Assembly (NCBI RefSeq): GCF_000422385.1
Contig: NZ_AULR01000001.1
Location: 62,001-126,000, forward strand
Source of the DNA: Microbacterium indicum DSM 19969
GTDB taxonomy: Bacteria > Actinomycetota > Actinomycetes > Actinomycetales > Microbacteriaceae
DNA: 64,000 nucleotides
Direction of reading: 5' to 3'
Shown: piece by piece, positions 8,237 to 16,289 of the stretch
Layout: every line of letters begins with the position of its first letter
Position numbering within the stretch: the first letter of the stretch is position 1
Notes under the pieces: model-generated
Seen by the model: the letters and a program-made list of their open reading frames with translations, nothing else
The model's database searches: none
What the model was told of the DNA's origin: nothing
Made by a program: the position numbers and the translations under genes

Positions 8237-9622
8237 TCAGAAGACGAAGAAGACGATGAGGGCGAACGCGAAGCCGACGACCGACTCGATCGCCTGCTGC
8301 ACCGTCCACGTCTTCAGGGTGGTCTTGACGTCCATATTCATGAGGCGCCCCACGAGCCAGAAGCCCGAGTCGTTCACGTGGCTCGCGAACACCGAACCGG
8401 CCGCCGCGGCGACCGTGATCGCGGCGATCTCGACCTGGTTGAACCCGCCGCTCGTGACGGCGGGGGCGAGGAGGCCGGCGGTCGTCACGAGGGCGACGGT
8501 CGCGGATCCCTGCGCCACGCGCAGGATCACGGCGATGAGGTACGCGGCGAAGATGATCGGCATGCCCCAGCCCACGAGGACCTCGGCGAGCGCGTCGCCG
8601 ATTCCCGAGGTGCGCAGGACGCCGCCGAACATGCCGCCCGCGCCCGTGATGAGGATCACCGAGGCGACGGTTCCGAGCGTGCCGTCGGCGAGCTTCTCGA
8701 GCGCCGTGCCGTTGACGCCGCGGGCCTTGCCGAGCACCAGCAGGGCGACGAGCACCGTGATGAGGAGCGCGACGGGCGAGTTGCCGAGCATCATGAAGAC
8801 CTGCACCCACACCTGCGACTCGTCGACGGCGCCGACCGAGCCGAGCGCGTCGAGGCCCGTGTTCATGAAGATGAGGACGAGGGGCAGCAGCAGGATCAGG
8901 ATGACCGTCGACGCTTTGGGCGGGTTGACGGGCTGATCGTCGTCCTGCGCGCCGAAGAGCGCCGGGACGATCATGGGGTGGCGCTTGTTGACGAACTTGG
9001 CCCACAGGTAGCCCGAGAGGTACCAGGTCGGGAAGGCCAGGACGAGGCCGATGATCATGACGATGCCGAGGTTCGCGCCGAAGAGCTCGGAGGCCGACAC
9101 GGGGCCGGGGTGCGGGGGCACGAAGACGTGCATGACCGAGAAGCCCGCGGCGCCGGCGAAGCCGTAGAGCAGCAGGTTCTTGCCGCCGATGCGGCGCGCG
9201 ACGGCGAAGATGATCGGCAGCATGACGACGAGGCCCGCGTCGAAGAAGATCGGGAAGCCGAGGATCAGCGAGGTGAGGCCGAGCGCGAACGCCGCCCGCT
9301 TCTCGCCGAAGATCCTGACCATCGCGTCCGCGATGACCTTCGCGCCGCCCGACGACTCGATGAGCCGCCCGAGGATGGCGCCGAGCCCGATGAGGAGGGC
9401 GACGGATCCGAGCGTGGATCCGAAGCCGGAGACGAGCGTGTTGACGATCATGTTCGCCGGGATGCCCGTCGCGAGGGCCGTGAGCAGCGAGACGACGACG
9501 AGCGTCAGGAACGCGTGCAGCTTGACCTTGATGACGAGCACGAGGATGACGGCGACCGCGGCTGCGGCGATGAGCAGCAGCGGCCCTGCACCGAGTGTCT
9601 GAGTCCACTCAGCAGTGTCCAT
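8237..9622 (-). CDS. gntP: Gluconate:H+ symporter, GntP family
   Basis: Inner-membrane permease, 461 residues with about twelve hydrophobic segments, predicted to import gluconate or idonate. The N-terminal LLIAAAAVAVILVLVIKVKLHAF, conserved Gly-rich segments such as GAGGMFGGVLRTSGIG and the PHPGPVSA loop are typical of GntP. It is the first gene of a four-gene operon (permease, SDR, MDR, kinase) that encodes a complete uptake and conversion route to 6-phosphogluconate. A ribosome site (GGAGA) precedes the ATG. A divergent GntR regulator shares its promoter region. Confidence 0.93.
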   Translation of the reverse strand: MDTAEWTQTLGAGPLLLIAAAAVAVILVLVIKVKLHAFLTLVVVSLLTALATGIPANMIVNTLVSGFGSTLGSVALLIGLGAILGRLIESSGGAKVIADAMVRIFGEKRAAFALGLTSLILGFPIFFDAGLVVMLPIIFAVARRIGGKNLLLYGFAGAAGFSVMHVFVPPHPGPVSASELFGANLGIVMIIGLVLAFPTWYLSGYLWAKFVNKRHPMIVPALFGAQDDDQPVNPPKASTVILILLLPLVLIFMNTGLDALGSVGAVDESQVWVQVFMMLGNSPVALLITVLVALLVLGKARGVNGTALEKLADGTLGTVASVILITGAGGMFGGVLRTSGIGDALAEVLVGWGMPIIFAAYLIAVILRVAQGSATVALVTTAGLLAPAVTSGGFNQVEIAAITVAAAAGSVFASHVNDSGFWLVGRLMNMDVKTTLKTWTVQQAIESVVGFAFALIVFFVF

Positions 9623-9688
9623 AGGATTCTCCGTTGAATTCGGTAGCGCGGTCCGGCGATGGCGCGCAAAGGTAGTACTTATTCCATC

Positions 9689-9702
9689 GGTAAGGTATCA
9701 CC
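9689..9702. promoter_or_regulatory. Candidate GntR operator between gntP and gntR
   Basis: GGTAAGGTATCACC is an imperfect palindrome (GGTrA-N4-TyACC). It sits in the 17-nt spacer of a possible minus-strand promoter, TTGGTG (9699-9704 complement) and TAAGTA, so bound regulator would block the gntP operon. The size and symmetry fit FadR-subfamily GntR sites. Confidence 0.4.
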
Positions 9703-9728
9703 AAATGATCTTCTGAGGAGGCTCGACG

Positions 9729-10430
9729 ATGAGCGCGATCCACACCAGTGTGGTGGAGAGGCTCGGCGCGCGCATCGCGTCGGGCGAACTTCCCCCCGGC
9801 TCCGTCCTGACGCTGGCGTCGATCGAGTCGGAGCACTCGGCGTCGCGCACCGTCGCGCGCGAGGCGGTGCGGGTCCTCGAGAGCCTCGGGCTCGTGGCGT
9901 CGCGCCGACGCGTCGGGATCACGGTGCAGCCGCGCGAGGAGTGGGACGCCTTCGCCCCCCAGCTCATCGAGTGGAACCTGCGCGGCCCGTTCCGGCAGCA
10001 GCAGCTCGAGGCGCTCATGGAGCTACGCGTCGCCGTCGAACCCATGGCCGCGCAGCTCGCCGCCGACCGCGCGACGCCCGCCCAGCGGGCGGAGCTGCGC
10101 CGCCTCGCCTCCGAGCTCAAGGGGCTCGGCAGGGCCGGCGAGGGGGCGGGGGACGCGTTTCTCGAGGCCGACGTTGCCTTCCACGACCTGCTGCTCGCGT
10201 CGTCGGGCAACGCCCAGCTCATCGCGCTCCGCGCCCCCGTGCGCCAGGTCCTGCGGGGCCGCTCGCGCCTCGGCCTCACCCCGCAGATCCCCCGCGCGGG
10301 CACGCTCGAGGAGCACGAGGCCGTCGCGGCGGCGATCACCTCGGGCGACGGCGACACCGCCGAGGAGCACTCGCGCGCCCACATGCGCGGCGTGTGGAGC
10401 GAGATCCAGCAGGACCACTCGCTCGCCTGA
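9729..10430 (+). CDS. GntR-family regulator, FadR subfamily
   Basis: A 233-residue transcription factor, probably the local repressor of the idonate/gluconate operon. Residues about 1-65 form the winged helix (ELPPGSVLTLASIESEHSAS...TVAREAVRVLESLGLV). Residues about 95-220 form an FCD ligand-binding domain with the metal-site pattern DVAFHDLLLASSGN and EEHEAVAAAI. GAGGAG lies just upstream of the ATG. It is divergent from gntP with a 106-nt shared region that holds a candidate operator. Effector (gluconate, 6-phosphogluconate or idonate) is inferred from context only. Confidence 0.88.
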   Translation: MSAIHTSVVERLGARIASGELPPGSVLTLASIESEHSASRTVAREAVRVLESLGLVASRRRVGITVQPREEWDAFAPQLIEWNLRGPFRQQQLEALMELRVAVEPMAAQLAADRATPAQRAELRRLASELKGLGRAGEGAGDAFLEADVAFHDLLLASSGNAQLIALRAPVRQVLRGRSRLGLTPQIPRAGTLEEHEAVAAAITSGDGDTAEEHSRAHMRGVWSEIQQDHSLA

Positions 10431-10431
10431 G

Positions 10432-11259
10432 CTACCTCGCGGCGAGCGCCGCCTGATAGAGGTCGCGGGACGAGATCCCCGTCTGGTCGGCGACCTCGCG
10501 CGCCGCGTCCTTGAGGCGCGAGCCCGCGGCCGTGAGCGCAGTGACCTGCGCGAGCGCGTCTGCGAGCGACACCTCGGCGCGCTCGGCCCCCGCGACGACG
10601 ATCACGAGCTCGCCGCGCACGCCGTCCGCGGCCCACGCGGCCAGCTCCTCGAGCGTCCCGCGGGCGACCTCCTCGTGGAGCTTCGTGAGCTCCCGCGCGA
10701 CGACGGCGCGACGCTCGGGGCCGAACTCCGCACCCATGTCGGCGAGCGTCTGTGCGACGCGGGTCGGGGCCTCGAAGAACACGAGCGTGCGCGGATCCTG
10801 CGCGACGCGCCCGAGGAACGCGCGCCGCTCCCCGGGCTTCCGGGGCACGAAGCCCTCGAACGAGAAGCGGTCGGTCGGCAGCCCCGAGACCGCGAGGGCC
10901 GTGAGGACGGCGCTCGGTCCGGGGATCGCCGTCACGGCGACGCCCGCCTCGGCCGCCGCGTGCACGAGTCCGAAGCCCGGGTCGCTGACGGTCGGCATGC
11001 CCGCCTCGCTCATCACGACGACGTCCTCGTCGCGAGCGATCTCGACGATCTCGGCGGACTTCTGCTTCTCGTTGTGGTCGTGCAGCGGGATGAGCCGCGG
11101 GCGGTTCTCGATCCCGAGGGCCGCGAGGAGCTTCTGCGTCGTGCGGGTGTCCTCGGCCGCGATCGTCGTCGCCCGCCCGAGGATCTCCACGAGCCGGGCC
11201 GACGCGTCGCCGAGGTTGCCGATCGGGGTGCCCGCCAGGATGATCACGGGTCCCACCAT
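10432..11259 (-). CDS. rsmI: 16S rRNA (cytidine-1402-2'-O)-methyltransferase
   Basis: SAM-dependent methyltransferase of the tetrapyrrole-methylase fold that 2'-O-methylates C1402 of 16S rRNA in the ribosomal P site. The 275-residue protein has the RsmI signatures LAGTPIGNLGD at the N-terminus, AAEDTRTTQKLL, SEAGMPTVSDPG and PGPSAVLTAL. It ends 1 nt from the gntR stop (convergent) and starts 11 nt from the divergent mannosyltransferase gene. Its start codon overlaps the -10-like hexamer of that gene, so the two promoters must compete or alternate. Confidence 0.95.
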   Translation of the reverse strand: MVGPVIILAGTPIGNLGDASARLVEILGRATTIAAEDTRTTQKLLAALGIENRPRLIPLHDHNEKQKSAEIVEIARDEDVVVMSEAGMPTVSDPGFGLVHAAAEAGVAVTAIPGPSAVLTALAVSGLPTDRFSFEGFVPRKPGERRAFLGRVAQDPRTLVFFEAPTRVAQTLADMGAEFGPERRAVVARELTKLHEEVARGTLEELAAWAADGVRGELVIVVAGAERAEVSLADALAQVTALTAAGSRLKDAAREVADQTGISSRDLYQAALAAR

Positions 11260-11264
11260 AGGGT
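11259..11264 (+). promoter_or_regulatory. -10-like TAGGGT of leaderless PMT gene
   Basis: TAGGGT ends 6 nt before the GTG of the mannosyltransferase gene and overlaps the first base of the divergent rsmI start codon. Confidence 0.45.
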
Positions 11265-11270
11265 GGTGGG

Positions 11271-12791
11271 GTGATCGAACGCCTCACGTCGGAACGCGCC
11301 GCGCGCATCGCCTCGTGGGCTGTGCCCGTCGCCGTCACGGCGGTCGCCGCCGCGACCCGCATCATCGGCGTCGGCGGCCCCCACGAGCTGATCTTCGACG
11401 AGACCTACTACGTCAAGGACGCCTGGACGCTCCTGCACCTCGGCTACGAGGCGCAGTGGGGCGACGACCCGAACCCCGCCTTCGAGTCGGGCGCCACGGG
11501 CGGGTACACGGCGGAGGGGTCCTTCGTCGCGCACCCGCCGCTCGGCAAGTGGATCATCGCGATCGGCATGATGATCTTCGGCGGCGACTCGACGTTCGGC
11601 TGGCGCATTATGACGGCGCTCGTCGGCACGGCGCTCGTCCCGCTCCTCTACGTCGTCGCGAAGCGGCTGACGCGCTCGGTGCCGATGGCGGGCATCGCGG
11701 CGCTTCTCCTCGCGATCGACCCCCTCGCGATCTCGATGAGCCGCGTCGCGCTCCTCGACACCCACCTCGCGTTCTTCATCCTGCTCGGCTTCTGGTTCGC
11801 GCTCATCGACAGACACGAGACCATCGAGCGGATCCGCCGCGGCGCCGTCGCCGACCGGATCGCCGGCCCCGTCGTGTGGCGGCGCCCGTGGCTCATCGCG
11901 GCCGGCGTCTCGATGGGCCTCGCCTCCGGCGTCAAGTGGTCGGGCCTCTACGCGCTCGCCGTTCTGGGGATCGCGGTCGTCGTCGCCGACGCCGTCGACC
12001 GGCGCCGCGCGGGCGTCGACCGCTGGGTCGAGGCGGCGATCGGCCGCCAGGGGCCCGCGTCGTTCGTGCTCCTCGTGCCGCCGGCGATCGTCGCCTACGT
12101 CGTGACGTGGACGGGGTGGCTCGTCACGTCGGGCGGCTACGCGCGCGACTCGAAGTCGAACGCCTTCGCGGCGCTCCTCGAGTACCACCGCCAGATCCTG
12201 CAGTTCCACGAGAGCGTCCAGAGCCCCCACACCTACGCGAGCCCCGCGTGGGAGTGGATCCCGATGCTCAACCCGACCCTCATGTACCGCGAGGCGTCGG
12301 ACGGCCAGGTCGGTCTCATGGCCGCGCTGCCGAACCCCATCCTCTGGTGGGTCGGCGTGCTCGTCGTCGTGTGGTTCGCCGTCCGCCTCGTCGTGAGCGT
12401 CGTGCGCCGCACCGAGATCATCGGGCGTGAGGCGTTCGTCCTCGTGGGCGTCGCGGCGACCTACATCCCCTGGCTCGCGCTGCCCAAGCGCACGATGTTC
12501 TCGTTCTACGCGATCACGCTGCTGCCGTTCGTGATCGTCGGCGTCGTCATCGCGCTGCAGAACATGCGCCGGCCCGTGCGCCCCGTGCTGCTCGACGATC
12601 CCACCGAGGCGGAGATCGCCGTCGCGACCGCGCGCGCGACGACGGCGACCGATGCGCGCCGTACCGTCGCTTCGATCGCCGTCGTGGTCTTCGTCGTCGT
12701 CGGGCTGTTCTTCCTGCCCTACGGAACCGGGCTCATGGAGCCAGAGGCGCTCTACCGAGCGCACCTCTGGCTGCCGAGCTGGTTCCTCTGA
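11271..12791 (+). CDS. Protein O-mannosyltransferase (PMT, GT39)
   Basis: Multi-pass membrane glycosyltransferase of 506 residues that transfers mannose from polyprenyl-phosphate-mannose to Ser/Thr of secreted proteins. Residues about 35-45 contain LIFDETYYVKDAW with the catalytic-type Asp-Glu pair of the first extracytoplasmic loop, followed by HPPLGKWIIAIG and the DRH-like segment RVALLDTHLAFFILLGFW. Around ten hydrophobic segments follow. Length and order match actinobacterial Pmt (Rv1002c type), and rsmI next to pmt is also the mycobacterial arrangement. The GTG start has no Shine-Dalgarno sequence. Confidence 0.93.
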   Translation: MIERLTSERAARIASWAVPVAVTAVAAATRIIGVGGPHELIFDETYYVKDAWTLLHLGYEAQWGDDPNPAFESGATGGYTAEGSFVAHPPLGKWIIAIGMMIFGGDSTFGWRIMTALVGTALVPLLYVVAKRLTRSVPMAGIAALLLAIDPLAISMSRVALLDTHLAFFILLGFWFALIDRHETIERIRRGAVADRIAGPVVWRRPWLIAAGVSMGLASGVKWSGLYALAVLGIAVVVADAVDRRRAGVDRWVEAAIGRQGPASFVLLVPPAIVAYVVTWTGWLVTSGGYARDSKSNAFAALLEYHRQILQFHESVQSPHTYASPAWEWIPMLNPTLMYREASDGQVGLMAALPNPILWWVGVLVVVWFAVRLVVSVVRRTEIIGREAFVLVGVAATYIPWLALPKRTMFSFYAITLLPFVIVGVVIALQNMRRPVRPVLLDDPTEAEIAVATARATTATDARRTVASIAVVVFVVVGLFFLPYGTGLMEPEALYRAHLWLPSWFL

Positions 12792-12803
12792 TCCGCCGCG
12801 GGG

Positions 12804-13652
<849 letters not shown>

Positions 13653-13711
13653 TGACGCCCCCGAGCCGGCCGGGCCGCGGTCGTACGATGCATACGAGAG
13701 ACAGGAGATCC

Positions 13712-14896
13712 GTGACGCACCCGCATCGCCCCGCGACCACGATCCGAACGGTCCCCTGGTTCGGAGCCGTCCAGCGGTTCAAGCGCCGGTACGAGCGGCT
13801 TCACCCCTCGGTCCAGCAGATCGGCCTGCAGCTGTGGATGCCGACGATGTTCGTCGTCCTCTTCGCCCTCTGCTACGTGCTGCCGTTCCGTTCCCCGGCC
13901 CCGCACGACCTGCGCATCGGGGTCGTCGGATCCGCCGCCGCGCAGCAGGTCGACCAGGCGCTCGAGAAGGCGGCGCCCGGCGGGTACGTCGTGGAGGAGG
14001 TCGACGCGGTCGACGCGGCCGCCCTGCGATCGGGCGCGTACGCCGCGGTGCTCGACACGAGCGACGCCTCGCACCCCGAGCTGTCGGTCGCCACCGCGAA
14101 CAGCAGCAGCCTCGCCCAGATCGTCGAGGCGACCTTCCGGTCCGCGATCGAGTCCGAGGGCGTCGTGCTCACGGTCGACGACGTCGCCCCGCTCCCCGTG
14201 ACGGACGGCGCCGGAACCGTCTCGCTCTACGTGTCGCTCGTCGCGGCGATCGGAGGGCACCTGACCGGGATGTTCACCGCGCTGATGGGCGGGGATCTCC
14301 GGCGCCGCGCCCGCATCGGGATCGTCGTCGGGACGACCGCCGTGCTCGGGACGCTCGCCGCGACCCTCATCGACCCGGTCGTGGGCGCCCTGCCGGGTCG
14401 CTTCCCGGCGCTCTGGCTGCTGCTCGTCGGCACCATGACGGCCGTCGGGCTCACGACCCAGGCGCTCGGCTACTACTTCGGCCGGTGGGTCGTCGCGGCC
14501 GGCCTCATCTCGTTCGTGTTCCTCAACGTGCCGGCGTCGGGAGGGGCCGTCGCGGTCGACCTCCTGCCTCAGCCGTTCCGGTGGCTCAACCACGTCGTCA
14601 TCGCGGGCGGCGACGTCCCCTTCATCCACGCCGCCTCGTACGACGTGGGTCCCGGGGAGTGGGTCGGCCTCACCCGGATCGCCGCCTACATCGCGTTCGC
14701 CCTCGTGATCACGATCCCCGGACCCGCCTACCGGCACTGGCGCCGCAGCCGCCGCCGGCGGCTGGGCCTTCCGCTCGGAGGCATGCTCGAGACGGCGCAG
14801 AGCCTCAAGGACGAGCTGCCGCCCGAGACGACCGTCATCTCGACGCTCGAGCCCCCCAGAGGCGCTTCCGCCTCCGGGGGCCCGGCGTCGGGCTGA
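13712..14896 (+). CDS. ABC-2/YhgE-like membrane protein of unknown role
   Basis: A 394-residue membrane protein. One hydrophobic helix (MFVVLFALCYVLPF, about residues 50-65) is followed by an extracytoplasmic domain of about 130 residues and then five or six more helices. This is the layout of the YhgE/Pip and ABC-2 permease-like families, but no ATPase partner lies nearby. The C-terminal tail is cytoplasmic, Arg-rich and then acidic. The GTG start was chosen because AGGAG ends 4 nt before it; in-frame ATGs further upstream lack a ribosome site. Function is not known; a small-molecule or glycolipid export role is only a guess from the fold. Confidence 0.7.
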   Translation: MTHPHRPATTIRTVPWFGAVQRFKRRYERLHPSVQQIGLQLWMPTMFVVLFALCYVLPFRSPAPHDLRIGVVGSAAAQQVDQALEKAAPGGYVVEEVDAVDAAALRSGAYAAVLDTSDASHPELSVATANSSSLAQIVEATFRSAIESEGVVLTVDDVAPLPVTDGAGTVSLYVSLVAAIGGHLTGMFTALMGGDLRRRARIGIVVGTTAVLGTLAATLIDPVVGALPGRFPALWLLLVGTMTAVGLTTQALGYYFGRWVVAAGLISFVFLNVPASGGAVAVDLLPQPFRWLNHVVIAGGDVPFIHAASYDVGPGEWVGLTRIAAYIAFALVITIPGPAYRHWRRSRRRRLGLPLGGMLETAQSLKDELPPETTVISTLEPPRGASASGGPASG

Positions 14897-14902
14897 GCCC
14901 GG

Positions 14903-16165
14903 TCAGACGAGAGCGTCGACGCGCGCGAACAGCGCGTCGAACACGTTCATCCGGTCGAACTGGAGGGCGAACTCGCGCGCCCGCTCCTCCCACTCGGCGC
15001 GCTCGGCGGGGCTGAGCGACAGGGCCCGGTCGATCGCGTCGCGCACCTGGTCGGGCGCGTCGACGTCGACGATGATCGCGGTGTCGCCGACGGCCTCGCC
15101 GACGCCTCCCGTCGTCGTCGTGATCGCGGGCCCGCCGCCCGAGAGCGCCTTCTCGGCGAGGGCGATCCCGAAGGTCTCGACGAACTCGGGGCGCGGCTTC
15201 GTCGGAAGGACGTAGGCCGCCGAACCGGCGAACAGGAAGGGCTTCTCGGCGTCGTCGACGTCGGTGAGGAATTCGATCCGGTCGGCGACGGCCGATGCGG
15301 CCGCGTGCTCCCGCAGCTCCTGCTCCTCGGGGCCGCGCCCCGCGATCACGAGCTTCTTCCCCGCCGCGGCCGCGCTCTGCGCGAAGCCGTCGATGAGGTC
15401 GTCGACCCCCTTCGCGCGGGCGAGGCGCGAGAGGTAGAACACGTAGCCGTCGCGCTCGAGGCCGCGGGCGGCCAGGTGACGGTCGACCTCGGCGGGGTCG
15501 AGGCCGAGGAAGAGGGACGAGTCGATCGCGGGGTACGAGATCGCGATCTTCTCCTCGCACCGCTCGGCGTACCGCGTGCCGTGCTTCGCGTCGAGCTTGC
15601 GCGACTCCTCGACGATCAGGTCCTTCGTGTACTGGCTCACCGCGACGCACACGTCGCTCGCGAGGTACCCCTCGAGCACGTGCGCCGCGGCGCCGAACTG
15701 GCCGTTCTCGACGCACTGGCGCACGACGTTCGTCACGTCGGACCCGACCGCCTCGGCGATCGTCGTCACGTCGACGGGGAGCCCCGTCTTGCGGGCGACG
15801 TCGACGGCGTCGGTGACGGCCGTCGTGTGGGGCGAGAGGTACAGCGACATCGCGACCGTGGGCACGCCGTCGGTGAACAGCTCGACGAGCCGCCCGACGA
15901 GGCCGCCGATGTACCGGCCGTCGACGACCTTGTAGTCGCCCACGGGCTCGGGGCGCTCGACCTCGATACCGGCGCTGTACGGCATGACCGTCTCGAGGGG
16001 TTTGAGCGGGAGCCCCGCCGCCTGCAGACGCTCGATCGGCCAGGTGACGATGCGGACGTCGTCGAAGCCCCGTTTGAGGGCCGCTTCCGCGAGGTTTCGG
16101 GCCTCGCCCGAGTGGCCGCAGATCACCGGATCTGCTCGGACGACGATGACGAGTCGACGTGTCAT
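14903..16165 (-). CDS. GT4-type glycosyltransferase
   Basis: A 420-residue retaining glycosyltransferase with a GT-B fold. The N-terminal domain begins LVIVVRADPVICGHSGEARNLAEAALKRGF. The C-terminal domain shows FYLSRLARAKGVDDLIDGF, VIAGRGPEEQELREH and the nucleotide-sugar motif ETFGIALAEKALSGGGPAI with its E-x7-E glutamates. GGGAGGA precedes the ATG. It lies downstream of a GH92 gene on the same strand, 124 nt away. Donor and acceptor cannot be told; the surrounding mannose-related genes hint at a mannosyl donor but do not prove it. Confidence 0.85.
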   Translation of the reverse strand: MTRRLVIVVRADPVICGHSGEARNLAEAALKRGFDDVRIVTWPIERLQAAGLPLKPLETVMPYSAGIEVERPEPVGDYKVVDGRYIGGLVGRLVELFTDGVPTVAMSLYLSPHTTAVTDAVDVARKTGLPVDVTTIAEAVGSDVTNVVRQCVENGQFGAAAHVLEGYLASDVCVAVSQYTKDLIVEESRKLDAKHGTRYAERCEEKIAISYPAIDSSLFLGLDPAEVDRHLAARGLERDGYVFYLSRLARAKGVDDLIDGFAQSAAAAGKKLVIAGRGPEEQELREHAAASAVADRIEFLTDVDDAEKPFLFAGSAAYVLPTKPRPEFVETFGIALAEKALSGGGPAITTTTGGVGEAVGDTAIIVDVDAPDQVRDAIDRALSLSPAERAEWEERAREFALQFDRMNVFDALFARVDALV

Positions 16166-16191
16166 GTGTGGATCCTCCCGTGGAGCTGGGA

Positions 16192-16211
16192 CCCGCCCCG
16201 GTGAGGGCGGG
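16192..16211 (-). terminator. GC hairpin between GH92 and GT4 genes
   Basis: CCCGCCC and GGGCGGG pair perfectly over a 6-nt loop (cggtga). It follows the GH92 gene and precedes the GT4 start. There is no T-run, so it may be a weak terminator or a leader hairpin. Confidence 0.35.
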
Positions 16212-16289
16212 CGCTCGGATCATACGTGACGCGCATGACGCCCAGATACCCGCGGAATCACGCGTATTTCGGGGGTGTTTCGTCGGGCG

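Noticed and set aside
14852..14880. GC hairpin at the end of the membrane-protein gene as a terminator.
   Set aside because: It lies inside the coding sequence, has a mismatch and has no T-run; codon use alone can create it.
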